From Myxocyprinus asiaticus (lineage: Eukaryota; Chordata; Actinopteri; Cypriniformes; Catostomidae), in contig NC_059382.1 of assembly GCF_019703515.2 (NCBI RefSeq), positions 16,908,501-16,972,500 on the forward strand: 64,000 nucleotides of DNA, written 5' to 3'. The position numbers were made by a program, and so were the translations under genes. How positions within the stretch are numbered: the first letter of the stretch is position 1; each line of letters begins with the position of its first letter. The notes beneath the pieces were generated by a model. It worked only from the letters and a program-made list of their open reading frames with translations, ran no database searches and had not been told where the DNA came from. Positions 24,301 to 37,621 of this stretch are shown piece by piece.

Positions 24301-24861
24301 TGCTGTTTCACTTCTGACTTTCCTAAAGTGCGCGACTGCCACCTACTGTTCACCTGCATTATCCTCCTGAGTGAATATGGAAAATAGCTCAATCTGATGA
24401 AAACAATCTAAAAAAAAAAAAATAAAAAAAAAAAACCTCAAACAAGACGTTACATTTTACCTAAGGAAATTGAAGCCTATTTGAATAACATTAAGAATTT
24501 TTGCAGTATGATGTTATTTTCATGTCAGTTAGCCCCTACTGTAATACAAAATTCTAATTTCTGTGATGCCAAAAAAATACATCAATTGTAATCAAAAAAT
24601 AATGTAAATATATATTTAAATTCTAAAGTACATTTGTGAAGTGCAATTGTTCGTATTGGTTGTATTTGTTATACTGGGCTAAATTTATGCAAAATTTATT
24701 TATTTTATTAATAAAAATAAATCTTTTTGTCTAGACAGCATGATTTTCAATAATGGGAATGTTTTTGTAATTTTTGTAATTATGTAATTTGGAGAAGAAA
24801 TGTATTTAATTACAAAAATCAACTAATGCAACTAATCTTAATGGTAAAAAAAAAATAATAA

Positions 24862-24933
<72 letters not shown>

Positions 24934-27900
24934 CTTTGATTTTAGGCTCAAATCTGGCTATTTTTTCACCCAAATACTGTCTTGACAACAAAGTACCTTG
25001 AGTTCCAAAAGAGAACCCTGTTATTACTCCCCAGAAAGCAGCAGCAAGAGCTTGTTTAGAGTGTCTTACAGTCTAGAGTTAAATATTGTTGCCTCAGTAA
25101 CAGTTATACATTCTGACGTGAATCAACTGAGTATGTCACATGGATAAAGTCTTAGTATTTTTTCTTTAATAGACAAATAGATGAATTTGTTCACATGCTT
25201 ATTTACATATAAAGTATGATTAATTAAAAATAAAAAAAGATTGTGAGCTGGGTTTTAGAGTTAAAGGGCTCATTCTCTAATTTTCTCAGGAATCCTGTGT
25301 GATAGAGATAAAGCACAAATTAACTTCTCATTACCCACTGGGCAGGACAGGCTTGCCTCACTTTTTTTTTCTCTCTCTCTCTCTCTCTTATCTTTTCTTG
25401 AGCAATTTAATTTGAGCATTTCTTATGCAAGTGTATGAGCTTAATTATGTTATAGGCCTATTGCCATTTAAATATTACCATAAAAAAGAAAACAAACAAA
25501 TATGTCCTCCAATGAGGTCTATAAGAGTGTTTTAAAAATGGATTATACATAAGAGCACATCATAAATCATTCTCAGCACAAAAAAATAAATAAATATTTA
25601 AATAAATAAAAAATTTAAAGATTTTAAATGTTCCCTAGACATTTGATAAATATTTGATAGATTATATTCAGTGGGATGTCAACTAGGTCATGTAGCCCCT
25701 AGAGAATTTTTTTGTTGTGTTCAATCATTATACCACAGTGACTAATGAAATCAACGGGATGAAGCAGGATCTTTAAATCCCATTCATAAAATCGACTCCA
25801 TAAGCCTCAAAACCCTCTGTTCGCCTGGATACAGTGACAGCATACTGCGTTCCCATTGGCTGGGAGAGATGGCGGCTTCAGAACCAACCCAGAGGTCTGG
25901 TTCTCTGCTCTGTTTACCAATTGGTTGCAGGCTTGTTGACATCAGGGTAGTAAATTTGCCCAGGGATCAGGTTTAACCTCTTAATGGTCCATAGCAGTTG
26001 TGATTACCAATATTGAACAATACCAAGAAAACCTACTGCTTTGTTCATTTTAGGCTTAAATTGTGCTGAATTGTGTTGTCATGCAAAGAGTGTAAGACAG
26101 GGATTATGTGCTTACAGCAATGCAAGATGTACTCCTTTTCATTTGAATTACATGAGTTCTGCTCTGCTTGTCCTGCTATCTTCAAGTACATCAAGTCGAT
26201 CTGTTTGACCGCTGGTGTTTTCAAATTTCAGAAAGACTTTAGACCAGAAAAAAAAATTATAATCATCATCATTTATTTATAGTTTTTTAGAAGAAATTGT
26301 CATATGATGACATTATTTCTTTAAAGTGTCAGTTTAACATATAGTATCATAATTATCAAAATCTATAAATCAAAAAAAAAAAAAAAAAAAAATTTCCAAC
26401 TCTAAGATACACTCATATGTTAAACTGACTTCTTAAAGAACTATACATTTTAGAAATGTATTACTCAAGAAATACCAACTAATTGCAACCATGATGCTGC
26501 AATTGCATTGCTTTGCAAAGCCTCTTGTATTCCAGGAATCACGCTCAATTATATTTTCCTCTGATTTTATCTGTGTTTACTGCAATTAACATTATAATGT
26601 ATCAGATCAAAGTGGGAAATTCTAATCTTAAGACTTCTCCAAGAAAATAAGAATGGCATTCATTGACAGAGCTCAGCTTTTCCTTATTGACTTTGGAACC
26701 AATAAAAACGGATACACCCAGTCCACAGAAGTTTTAAACATTGCTACACGGCATATATATCTTAATAGATGTTTATTATAGATGTCTCTTGTGGCCAGTG
26801 GGAGTTTCCCACATTGGGAGGGCGGAACTGGCGTTCCAGGGACCAGGACGAGAGGCGGAGGACAGCATTGGTCCGAATCTTTTGAGCGACTCGGTTCGTT
26901 CAATGAACCGGTTCAGGAAGCTGATTCACCAAATCGGTTGAGCAATAACTGACAAGGATTGTACGTTTGTTTTGGCATTGCCAATACAGCAAGATATTGT
27001 GAAAAAGCCTTTCCCAGTTTATAAATGGTAACATTGTAGATTTTTGTTTATTATGGATTTTTTTTATTTTATTTTTTTTTTCACCTGGGATTTAAAAGGA
27101 AAAACGGAGAGCCTAAATGTATTTAATTCATCTATTGATTTTGTTAATAAAATTTTAAGCACATAAATGGAAATATTCTAGCCACAACCCCATTTTATAT
27201 GTTCTACTTGCTGAACTATAACAGTACCTCAAAACATTTTCTAAGTCTCAGAAAAAGAAAGCTATCAATACCATTCATATTTGTAAGTCTTCTAATCTTT
27301 TTCCTCAGATGATTGATTTATTTTTAATATTTTGTAATATTACATATTACATGTAATAATTATATCCTACACCCCAGACCTTTTTTCTTTCTTTTTATTT
27401 AAAACAAAATAAAATAAACTTTCTTTCCTCAATAATTTATTGTAATTAATATTTATTCTCTTTGTATGATATTTATTATTTACTAAGAAAAAAAAAAGAA
27501 GAAAAGTAACTGACAAGGGGCCATTCACACTGAACACGGCCCGCGCTGTTCATCTATAAACGTGAGCTGGACGGACGGCTTTGACAGTTGCGCCGAGATG
27601 CGCCGCGTCTCGCTGTTTATTTCAGCTGCAGAAGGGCCGCGTTTTTTAGACGTCGTGTGAAGTTAATAAGAACTTCAGTGTTCAAAACCGCGTTCAGTGC
27701 TAGTCGTTGCGCTACATCTATTTAAAAAAATAAATAAATAAATAAAAAATAGAAAGTTTACAAAAACACCCCGCACTGCATTTTTCGCTTTTTGTAGTAA
27801 AATAAATTTTTGTTTATTGTTTGTCGCGATATTTTTGTTTAATCATATATAAGTTAAAAATGGTTGGTTTTCAAAATGTCACCTACCTCACCTATTCACT

Positions 27901-28260
27901 TCTGAAGTTCTCCCTCACCTGTCGAGTGATTTTCACAAACTTGAATCATACAAATCGGTTCACAAGAATGATTCGCTTGCGAATCGGACATCACCATGAG
28001 GAGGGCACAGAGAGAAAAATCACAGCCACCACCTCAACATGATCATCACCAAAGTCTCTCTACCAAGTTAGTCCACTGTCGGCCATCTTTGGAACGCTCT
28101 AGGGAGGCTATTTCCAGTCATGCCAGTGCAGCTCCTATCTACTTGAATGGGGGAACAGCGAAATCTCAAAAACGGTTGGTCAAGATTACGATCGAAGAAT
28201 ATATTTCAAAACAGCAATACCATTTGATAATATTGAAATCATAAATTGTGCTTCTTCACC
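24301..28260. other. Intergenic DNA between tsr1 relic and taok1
   Basis: AT-rich, with an AT dinucleotide array at 24865-24929 and a CT array at 25370-25388. A GC-richer segment at 26790-26940 contains ATGAACCGGTTCA near 26901, and another at 27520-27670 is rich in CG. The short frames here (26073-26282, 26673-26941, 27821-28244) have no recognisable domain. No gene is supported. Confidence 0.4.
24865..24929. repeat. AT dinucleotide microsatellite
   Basis: An uninterrupted AT/TA array of about 65 bp, preceded by A and ATA runs. Confidence 0.97.
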
Positions 28261-28304
28261 TCATATTACGCTAAAACACGCAATTTTCCCGGCTTGTATA
28301 GCTA

Positions 28305-28316
28305 ATGCGCATGCGC
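28305..28316 (+). promoter_or_regulatory. NRF1-type binding site of the taok1 promoter
   Basis: TGCGCATGCGCG matches the palindromic NRF1 consensus (YGCGCAYGCGCR) at every core base. An inverted CCAAT box (ATTGG, 28360-28364) lies 44 bp downstream, and the surrounding 28300-28460 is GC-rich with several GCGGGA/GGGCG words. No TATA box is evident. This arrangement is typical of a housekeeping-type TATA-less promoter. The start site itself is not visible. Confidence 0.6.
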
Positions 28317-28479
28317 GTTCTCGAGATGATTGACAGGCGATGTCTGTATCTAAAAGGTGATTGGCTGTTTTACCTGTAAGGCGGGACTTTCTTTCTACAT
28401 CCGTTAACCGTTGGGCGCTCGGAACTCCTTGGTTGGGCGTTTCAATTTCTCCCATTCATTTAAATAGTAGTGGCCCGTC

Positions 28480-28870
28480 TCTGCTAAATAGTCTCTGTCA
28501 TCACCCAACTGCTCAAACACACTGGATCAAAAAAACAACAGCGTTCAACATTTCACACCAAATCTGAGGTGTGGTCTCGGCGTCTGTTTGGGTACTGTAT
28601 TTGAAATGATCTCGTTTTAACTCTGTTTTTAAGCCGTCAGGGAGTGGATCTGTCTCGGACGCCATCTTTAGCAGCAGCAGCCCGGGAGGGTGAAGATCTG
28701 CTGGGTAGCACCGGGCTGGAGGAGTTTCTGCTCCGGACACTCATGCTTGACAGCGACCGATAAGTTGTTTTGGTACTGATTCGGGGTAGACAGGCGTATT
28801 TCTGTCTTTGTTGTTATTGTGGTCGGAGGAGTTTGCTCGGGCTGGCTGCTCATCCTGGCCTGTTGGGAGG
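28480..28870 (+). other. taok1: taok1 non-coding first exon (5' UTR)
   Basis: A GC-rich block ends at a strong splice donor, GGGAGG|GTAAGTGAG, at 28870/28871. It lies downstream of an NRF1/CCAAT promoter, on the same strand as the kinase and about 28 kb before its first coding exon. That exon itself starts with non-coding sequence after an acceptor at 57023. The 5' boundary given is a guess. Membership of taok1 is inference: no other plus-strand acceptor-bearing gene is seen between. Confidence 0.55.
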
Positions 28871-30102
28871 GTAAGTGAGTTGTTAGCGCATCTGCTAACT
28901 TTAAAAGTTCATGTCAAAATAAACAGTTCATGTCTTTAATAACGCAACCGAGCTTCATTTTTAGATTTGTCTATAGGCTGTCACTCATTTCAGTGAGTTA
29001 ACATGAAACATGGTTCCACAGTTTCGAGCCAAGTTCGTTTCCACCCAAGTTGTAGAAGTTTTGGTTACATGTGATGCAACTTCATGAACTCACTGATAAC
29101 CGATCATCCTCATATTTCATCATGTTGAAATGCACTTGAATATGTTGGGGTATTTATTTATTTTAGTTCTGAGGTGTGTACTGTTAAATGTATAACAGGC
29201 ATTCATCAACATGGCTCGCCATTGCTGCCAAATCTAGTGTTGATCATAACACTCATTTGCATTATGGTATTTTATGTCACTAACATTATATCCTGATTTA
29301 ATGATGCATGTGCTCTGAAATTTACACACTCTTGTTGTACAGTGTGATATGAACAGTTGATCAGCACCTGGTTGTTCACTATGCTGATGTATTTGTGTGA
29401 ACAGCTGTTTAATTAGATGATGTATTTGTACAGTTGAGTCATGCAGTTGAGATGTATAGACTAAATAGTATGATGGATAACCCTGCTGTTTACTGTCAGG
29501 AAGTTTCCTTGTTGCGGGAGACCTGTCTTTCAATTGCATGCATGCTGCCTTCATTGTTGCCGATATGGTGATTCATAAAAGGCTCTTGAACATTGACTAT
29601 CACTGCTCCGTTTCTGTTCTTGTACATTATTGTAGGTCTACAGCGTCATCTGCTGTCACCTGTGTGCTGAGCTTGCCCTCCTACAGAGGAAATGGCTGCA
29701 GTGATTCAATGGAATGAAGCTCTGCCATGGTGGCCTGTTGCATTTGTTTATGGCTTTGCATTGGGCATAAACATGCAAACTGGTGGTATGTGAACGAGAG
29801 GCTGAATAGTGCCTCTGTTGTTGAAAGACACTGCCTGCTTTCTCTGCAATTGTCTTTCTCTGACCTCATTGCTGCCACTTAAATCTGGGCCTCTGTCCTC
29901 TTGCCACACAGCATCCGTTACTGAGTCCTCGGGGTCTGCACTCCCACATCCATCTGATATCAGACCTCTGATTATCTTTGATGTCATCAAGTGACTAACA
30001 CTAGTTTTTCTTCAGCTTTGTGTTTGCCCCGGTCTATGAGTTTTGATGGTATCCATACATCCCCTCTTTCTTGCAGGATGGTGATTGGCTCAGATTTGTT
30101 TT

Positions 30103-31448
30103 AAGGATGTCCCAATACCATTTTTGGGGGGATCAAATAGGAGTATCCATACTTTTTTTTTTTTTTTTTTTTTTTTTTAGGGATGTGCATTTTTCACAGA
30201 CATTACCAAGAACGGTTTCAAAATAAGATAACTTCAACAAACTATGGTTTTCTTTTGGGAAAAATGTAATGAACACGATGCATTAATAAAAATGGAAAAC
30301 AAAAAATAACAGTAAAAAAATTAGGATGTCTCGATACAGATACTGGTCATAACGTCAGAGCTCCTTGGTCAAAACAACACAAACACTTAAAAATAAAAGC
30401 TCTGTCAAAATAAAAGCTAAATTTATAGGAAAAAAGTATGACAAAAATATATCACTACTGTAAAGTTATGTAATATTCACTGTTATACTACTACTATTAC
30501 TACTACTAATAATAAATCCATAGTAATTGTATTATACTTAAGCAGCATCTAACATCTGTGATGTTCTGTTGTGCAGCACTTTATTTGGCAAAATATTACT
30601 CCAATTTTGTATTTGGATTGTGCTGTGAGGTTCTGTATATAAGCACTTCATTTGATTTAAAAAAAGAATAAAATATTATTTTGAAAATGAATTATATTTT
30701 CCTTTGATTAAAGTTTTAATGAATACATTTTTTTAAACACCATTTTGATTATAAAATTAATATAAACTGTTGATATGGAGTTCAGAAAACAAAAAACAAA
30801 AACAGGTATCGGCAAGTACCAAGAATGAACTATTGGAAATCATACTCGTTCTCAAAAAATGGTATCAGGACATCCCTAAAAAAAAAAAAAACATTTGCAC
30901 TCACCCGGAGCTACAAAGAAACCAAATCTGACTGCATGAGGGTAATGCACATACAGTATTTAAATTCTGAGTCTACATAAAGACTATCACATTTTTATAA
31001 TTTCACGTTATTATTCAGAAATACAAGTGGTGAAAGTTTGCTTTTTTTTTTTTTTTAAATGCACTCTGCCTGTGTTCAGATATTTAACACAAATGCACAC
31101 AAACTGGTCTGATAAGCTCAGAGTTTCCACTGATATAAAGCGGATCCTCGTCTGTTTGTCTACATGACTTCAACAAGAACCAAATACAAATAGAGTAGAA
31201 TTTTATACGAATACATTTTTTTCAAAAAGTATTGCCAAAAACTTGCTTTCAAAAGCACGCATCACATCGCATCCAACACCTTGATGACACACAATGTAAC
31301 TGCGAGATTCAGAGGGAGAAACATGTAATTCAGCACTGCTCACAGCAAGCAAATGCGCAAAGGAAAATTCATTTGCGATATTCGAGTAGCGTTTTAATAC
31401 TCGAGTAGCTGATGCAGAACAAGTACTCTATTACTCCTGCACATCCCT
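30103..31448. repeat. Two interleaved hAT-type non-autonomous element ends
   Basis: One pair of ends: AGGATGTCCCAATACCATTT at 30104 and its inverted partner AATGGTATCAGGACATCCCT ending 30877. A second pair: AGGGATGTGCATTTTTCAC at 30179 and CTGCACATCCCT ending 31448. The pairs overlap instead of nesting cleanly, so the original insertion order is unclear. Only non-coding, A/T-homopolymer-rich DNA lies between. Confidence 0.5.
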
Positions 31449-31855
31449 TGCCGATACCCCTTTTTTTTTTTTTTTTTTTATATTGTGGTTTTCAAATACT
31501 ATACTGTACAATTACAATACTGCATAAAATTCCACAGGAAAAAATCTTTATAAAAATAATCACTTTAAACAAAACCAAGAGAGCTGACTTTTTTGGTTTT
31601 AGCAACTTTGTCAAATTAAAACCAAGATTTAAAGTCTGTCTGTCAAAAAGGATTCTTTTGCTAATTTAAATAGCTGTTTTTATGGTCATTTTAGGGTTTA
31701 CTCTGTTACATCGTCTTCACTATGAAGTTGTAAAATTGGATCTAACTTTACACAGGAAAGGTTAGAAAGCAATTTTACCACACTAAACTCATGTGAACAC
31801 ACATTGTTTTTGTCTTGTGGCTATACTTTTGAAAGAAACAGTGAGTATTTTAGCT

Positions 31856-32470
31856 AGTGGTGCACCGATCAGGAAATTTTAGGCCAATAATAATATTTGA
31901 GGCAGAGACTGATAAATTTGAGGCCAGTACCGATATTTAAACACTGTGATCGGCTGATACTGATCTGATCACGAATTTGTCTTTTTGCCCTTTGCCACAC
32001 TTTTGCAAGTTATATGCTGCAGTTATATGTTAATGCCCCACACTGTAATATTACATTCATTTTACATTAATTGTGAAATGCTAACATTTGATTTAAGAAC
32101 TTATATGAATAGTTCTGTTGTCACTATCAAAGAACATTGACACACTGGCAACCATAAATACTATAGGAGCATCACACACATAAGAGATCTGTTCAAAAAT
32201 AAGAGAGATGTATCCATTACAAGCTTCAAAACCGTTCCACTGAGAAATCTTTAGTATCTATGATTTGTTTACCTTCTTTGACATTTTGTTGTAAAGTAAA
32301 TCACTTCTTAAGCATCTGCTTTGAGGGCTGAGCAAGTGCTCATTCATTAGAGTGCAGCGTATGTGTGATTTCATGCATGATGCAGTTGAGAAAAGATTGA
32401 CCCTGAATCTAGGCACGATCGGCAATCATGGATTTAAGACAAAGATCGGCCCGATCGATCGGTGTATCCC
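31856..32470. mobile_element. hAT-like non-autonomous element
   Basis: The left end AGTGGTGCACCGATCAGGAA is mirrored by GATCGATCGGTGTATCCC at the right. The interior repeats GATCGGC/CCGATC words near both termini and has no transposase frame. This terminus type is common in fish hAT derivatives. Superfamily is inference. Confidence 0.55.
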
Positions 32471-32955
32471 AAATTTTAACATTTACGGATTGGCCCCATT
32501 CACTTTCATTGTAAATGCCTCACTGTAACCCAGATTTCAAAAACTATATATCAAGAACAAAGAACAATAATGGCAAATATTTTTCAGCTTGAATGGTCTG
32601 CTAAATCATTTCTATGGTACTATTGACACGCAAAATGATCTACATAGGTGCAGCAGCTTGGATGCATGGCTTAATCACTCACAAGGTCATACACAGTGTT
32701 TATAAATACACAGCGGTACACCGGTGACACAGGACAGCATCTCTAAAGCTCAGCTCTTTCCGAAGAGAGGTACTGTGGGTCAGAGCTCTGCTGTTGTTTG
32801 TCTTGCAAATGAGGGAACTCCCTCCTTGGACAGAGGACTTTCCCTAGACATTCCTCCCAATCTGAATGTAAAGGATGTTGTTATACAGTACTTGATCAAG
32901 AAAGGGTAAGTTGTTTGATAAGAAACATACTGAAGAATTGCAATATACCAGTCTT

Positions 32956-33399
32956 AATACTACCCATGGACAATCGGCACTGTGTTCCCCTCATTAAAGT
33001 TCAAGCAGCAACAAGTGAAAAATAAACTATTATTACAGTAATCCAACTAAATGAAAAGGCAGGGAAGGAGTTTATAAATATAATAATCCTTTATACAATA
33101 TTAAGATACCATAATATAATTTATTAAATATAATGCAAAATAAAATATAAATAAAAAAAAAAGGAATAATATAATAATTATGACAATGAATCAATAACCA
33201 AAACACATCAGACTATGTTTAATTGCACCTATGGGTTATCAGTTTGTCTTTTTTATAGGTTTATCTATCTTAATATAGAGAATATATATCTTAATATAGA
33301 TAATATTAACTGGAATATAAATATAATATCTTCAGAAATATTTAGTGTATACAAAAATAATAGGTTGGCCATCAGTGCTGATTGTCCATGGGTAGTATT
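32956..33399. mobile_element. 444-bp element with 27-bp inverted ends
   Basis: The termini AATACTACCCATGGACAATC... (32956-32982) and its reverse complement (33373-33399) match at 26 of 27 bases. The interior, 32982-33281, is an inverted copy of 34373-34692, apart from a 40-bp core that faces the other way. No coding frame. It could be a MITE or a capture of one repeat by another. The flanks show no clear target duplication. Confidence 0.65.
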
Positions 33400-34138
33400 T
33401 CCAGTGCATTGTTAATGATATAACCAGCTCCACTTTCCTTGTATTTCACCACAACAGACACAAGTTTAAGTACTGCTTTTCATGTTTTGCACACGTTCCT
33501 AAATGGCATTTCACTATTTCTCCAGTTGGGTGGCTCGGCTTTGCTTGGCTTTAGTAGTTTTGTTTAAACTTGTCAGGTCATTGGAAAATTAGATTAAGTC
33601 CCAACACTGAAGGAAATGAGTAAAGGAATTAAGAATGTTGATTTTGTCTTAAAGAGCTGATTAGCACTGGACTGGTTTGAAGTGCCATTAGCACACAAAC
33701 TGAGTGAACAGGAACTAGAGAAACACTGAATAAAGCAGAAGATGTACTGGGAATTACTGCCCTCCTGTTGTGTTGTCCTGTCCTCCCACATTCCTGCTGT
33801 GTCTTGTTGAATGGCATGATGGGGTGTCTTCTCATTCCGTCTTTCATAGTCTTGCCCTTACAGTCTCTCTGCCTATGTCACATGCTAAGCATCTGGCAGC
33901 TAGCATCAAGTAAGGCTGAACTATCAGAAGCAAAGCTTTATATGTTTTCCCCATGGAAAAAAACATTGAAGAACATTTAAGAGTGCAGCACTGCATTGTT
34001 CTGTTTTTATCTCCACTACAATTACACTATTTATTAGTGGTTAATTGATATGGGTTTTGCCCAATGGGCGATGCAGAAAGCGATATCTATCTAGAGACCA
34101 AGGTGGCCTGTGTGTATAAAGATAACGTGTATAATGTA

Positions 34139-35190
34139 TTAGGGATGCTCCGGTCAGGATTTTTACAGCTGATACCGATCATTTCACCTTTTATCAGGAT
34201 CTTTGTCATAACTGGTTATGTAAGCTTTCTGCACAGTGTCATATTAATTGAATTTTCCTCTTCCCAGTAATATCACTTTGCCTAGTTTTTGCTGACAAAA
34301 AAGTTTGAAAGGCTTATTACAAAAGCTTTTTTTAATTAAGACTTTAAGACAAGTATAGGCTAACAAAATATTCTCTATATTAAGATAGATAACCCTATAA
34401 AAATTAATCTTGGTGTCAAAATGAAGACAAACTGATAACCCATAGGTGCAATTAAACAGTCTGATGTGTTTTGGTTATTGATTCATTGTCATTATGTCAT
34501 ATTATTATTATTCCTTTTTTATTTTTTATTTTATTTTGCATTATATTTGATAAATTATATTATGGTATCTTAATATTGTGTAAAGAATTATTATATTGAT
34601 AAACTATTAATACAATAATCCAACTAAATGAAAAGGCAGGGAAGGAGTTTATTTTTCACTTGTTGCTGCTTGAACTTTAATGAGGGGAACACGCGCTCTC
34701 TGAGGGCAAGAGATGAAAGGAAAGTGGAGAAAGAGCGCATGTTTCTGGACTCTACAGGTGCTACTATTGTTAAATCTGTTTAATCGGGAGATGTTTAATA
34801 AAGATGTTTGAATTACACCACATCTTGTAACTCACGTCACATTATTACTGAGATGCCTGTGCCCAGCGGAGACTGAGAAGCTGCCGCCATGAACGATATT
34901 AAGGATCGTTTCACAGCATACACAGTTTTCCCTTTGCTTTGTCGTGTGTGAAACGCCAAATTAACAGTACAGTACACAAACCTTTCCTATTCGCAAGTTT
35001 GCTGTCTTACAACACTGCCAGTATTCCCCACACTCCGTTATGCCATGACAGTGCTGCTCCTGAAGTCTTAAAGGAGCCGCGCATCTTTTGCGACACGAGC
35101 GATTGGTTTATGCGATCGGCCAAATTACCAATAACCGATCAAGTCATAGGACATGAATATGGGCCAATACCGATCGGTATGAAATGTTCA
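34139..35190. repeat. hAT-like non-autonomous element, right end unclear
   Basis: It begins TTAGGGATGCTCCGGTCAGG, a hAT-like terminus. Near 35095-35185 there are several CCGATC/GATCGG words like those inside its left end (GATACCGATCA), but no clean mirrored terminus. Its segment 34373-34692 is the partner of the inverted copy inside 32956-33399. Confidence 0.45.
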
Positions 35191-35410
35191 GAGTATGATA
35201 ACCTTCATGAAAATTAGAGTTATTGCGGTATCATGGAATGAAGGTGCCTTGCTAAAATTATCAGCCTTGCAGGCTCCATACAGTTATGATTAGTGTTGGG
35301 GCGAGGTTAGGGCATCTGCTGTTTGCCAGGAACAAACCTTTGTACAATGGGCCTCAACATGTCAGACGTACTCTATTATGAAGATTACCTCAGAAAATAT
35401 GCATCTCTAT

Positions 35411-37620
35411 TAGGGCTGCAATGGTACACAAAATGCACGGTTCGGTACTTAGCTCGGTTTTGGGGTCACGGTTCGGTACGGTTTCGGTACAACAGGGAAA
35501 ACAAAATCTTTATTTATTTTGAAAACACAGTGGCTGATGGTTAACAATTCTTATTGTGAAGGCTCATTTATACATGACTTTTATTATTTCTTCAATAAAA
35601 TTACAATACAACGCTTAAGAGCCTTTTATATGCACATTGTTATATCATCGTTCTGCTGCACCCGACTTTGATGAAACCGAGCCGACACAGCCTTCGTCCT
35701 GTTCACTACTCGTTGCCCAGTATTACTGTATTTTACTGCGAAACCATAATGCTCCCAAACAACAGATTTTAGAGACAGCGGTGGGTCTTCAATCTCTGGC
35801 TTATTTAAGCCTGACAGATTTATATTTTGTTTAGTTCCATCACAGTTGGGAAAAATAGCAAGCTAGCTAGTATAAACTTCACATGCATTTATCTGATCCG
35901 GTGTTTCTAGTGTACCGTGTGATGCTCTGTTCTGTTAAATTTTGTTTCCTTGCAGTCCCGTGTTGCTCCGAAATCTTTTTGTAATTTTATTTTTGCGTGT
36001 TTTTTTTAAAAATTAATTCTTACTATAATAAAGAAAAGCAAAAACATACACTACCGGTCAATTTTTTGAAACACTTACTCGTTGTTTTATTATAATTTTT
36101 TTTTTTTCTCCACATTTTAGAATAATAGTAAAGTCATCAAAACTAAGGAATAACATAAATGGAACTATGGGAATTATGTTGTGACTAAACAAAATCCAAA
36201 ATAAATCAAAACTGTGTTATATTTTAGCATCTTCAAAGTAGTCACCCTTTGCCTAGAATTTGCAGACATGTACTCTTGACATTTTCTCAACCAACTTCTT
36301 GAGGTATCACCCTGGGATGCTTTTTAAACAGTATTGAAGGAGTTCCCATCACTGTTGGGCACTTATTGGCTGCTTTTCTTTATTATTTGGTCCAAGTCAT
36401 CAAATGTTTTTTTAATTTTTTTTTTTATTAGTTTTATAATGAAATAAATTAATATGGTGGCACAATTATATTTTTGTCTACAAAACTAATTTCAAACATT
36501 TAAGCATACGCCTTCAGATCAAAAGATTTTTAAGATCATGAGAAACATTTCAGTCAAGTGTTTCAAAACATTTGACCGGTAGTGTGTGTATATACATACA
36601 ATCAACATTTAAACCCCACAACCGCCCCTCCCAATCCCCAAGCCTGCCCTGACCACCAACAAACATCCCTGCGGCCACACATGAGTATATACACACAAAA
36701 AAGCAAATAAATACACACAAATAAATATATATATTACTCATACACATTTAAAAAATACTAATCTCTCCACCACCCCACCCGAGAGCCCTCAAAAAACTCC
36801 AAATACTTTGCAGTGTAGCTGCTAAAGTAAATGTACGTTGTTTTAAAGGAGTTTTAGATATTTATATTGGAAAACAAGCCAAAACAAAAACAAATAAATA
36901 ATGTTATTTTGCAGTGTATAATGGGGCGAAGACTACCTCTCACCTTTCTGTTCACTTCAATCTATCTTTAACTCACAAAAAAACAAACTCTCTCTTATTA
37001 ATAAAGCTGCGTTTTGCCAATTTTCTTCACGATAAGAAATGCACAGTGACACATATTATGATTCAATAAGTTGCCATCGTGTTATAATCTAACTGCATTA
37101 AGCACACGCACTCGAGGGATGAGCGTCCCCGCAACAGAGTGTATCTCAGCCGGGTGCAGTTTCAATCTCTCCCCCTTAGATCGGACACTTCGCGCAACTC
37201 ATAGAAGAGGTACTGACCACACAGAGAAATGCCAGTTTCCTTATTATTTTAACTTTAATAAAGCTATAACGCATTAAATAGAACTACATTAAAGATGTAA
37301 CGCCGGGGTGTTTCCTTTAATGACGCTCGACATGCAAGTTTTGCTTAAGCTGAGCGTCTGCTCCGGCTCTGCTTATTCCACAACAAGAGTGCTTCAGTAT
37401 TTACTTATTTTGTATTTTTGCATTATAATTCCCTTATACTTTGTGATCTACATCACCTGAAGCTGTTTGGAAAAATGTTTAGAGTGCGTCTGGACTGTGA
37501 GATGTGTTTTCTTCCTCTCCTCAGTCAGGCGCGAGCTGCAGTGCTGCTCTTGTGTGCAATCATTAGAGTTTCATATGATCTTATGTTATGTAGATAACGT
37601 CGACTAATCGTTTCAGCCCT
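35411..37620. repeat. Composite of hAT-like ends around other elements
   Basis: The left edge TTAGGGCTGCAATGGTACAC (35411) is followed by repeated CACGGTTCGGTAC words. The right edge CGACTAATCGTTTCAGCCCTAA ends about 37621. The two ends share only the AGGGCTG tip, so they may belong to different elements. A Tc1-type derivative (36049-36584) lies inside, as does C-rich DNA at 36610-36790. Confidence 0.4.
36049..36584. mobile_element. Internally deleted Tc1-type element
   Basis: The ends CACTACCGGTCAA and TTTGACCGGTAGTG are inverted. A TA precedes the left end (36047-36048). The right flank runs into a GTGTGTGTATA stretch. The interior (about 540 bp) contains a short degraded transposase-like antisense stretch around 36225-36370 but no usable frame. 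Classed as a non-autonomous Tc1 derivative by its ends and TA target. Confidence 0.65.
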
Positions 37621-37621
37621 A

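Noticed and set aside
24806..24991. Open frames with long Tyr-Ile repeats
   Set aside because: They translate AT microsatellites (also at 40055-40267 and 40928-41125) and are not genes.
35411..37620. Single long hAT element
   Set aside because: The two ends agree only at the AGGGCTG tip, so a single element is not supported; it is kept as a composite.
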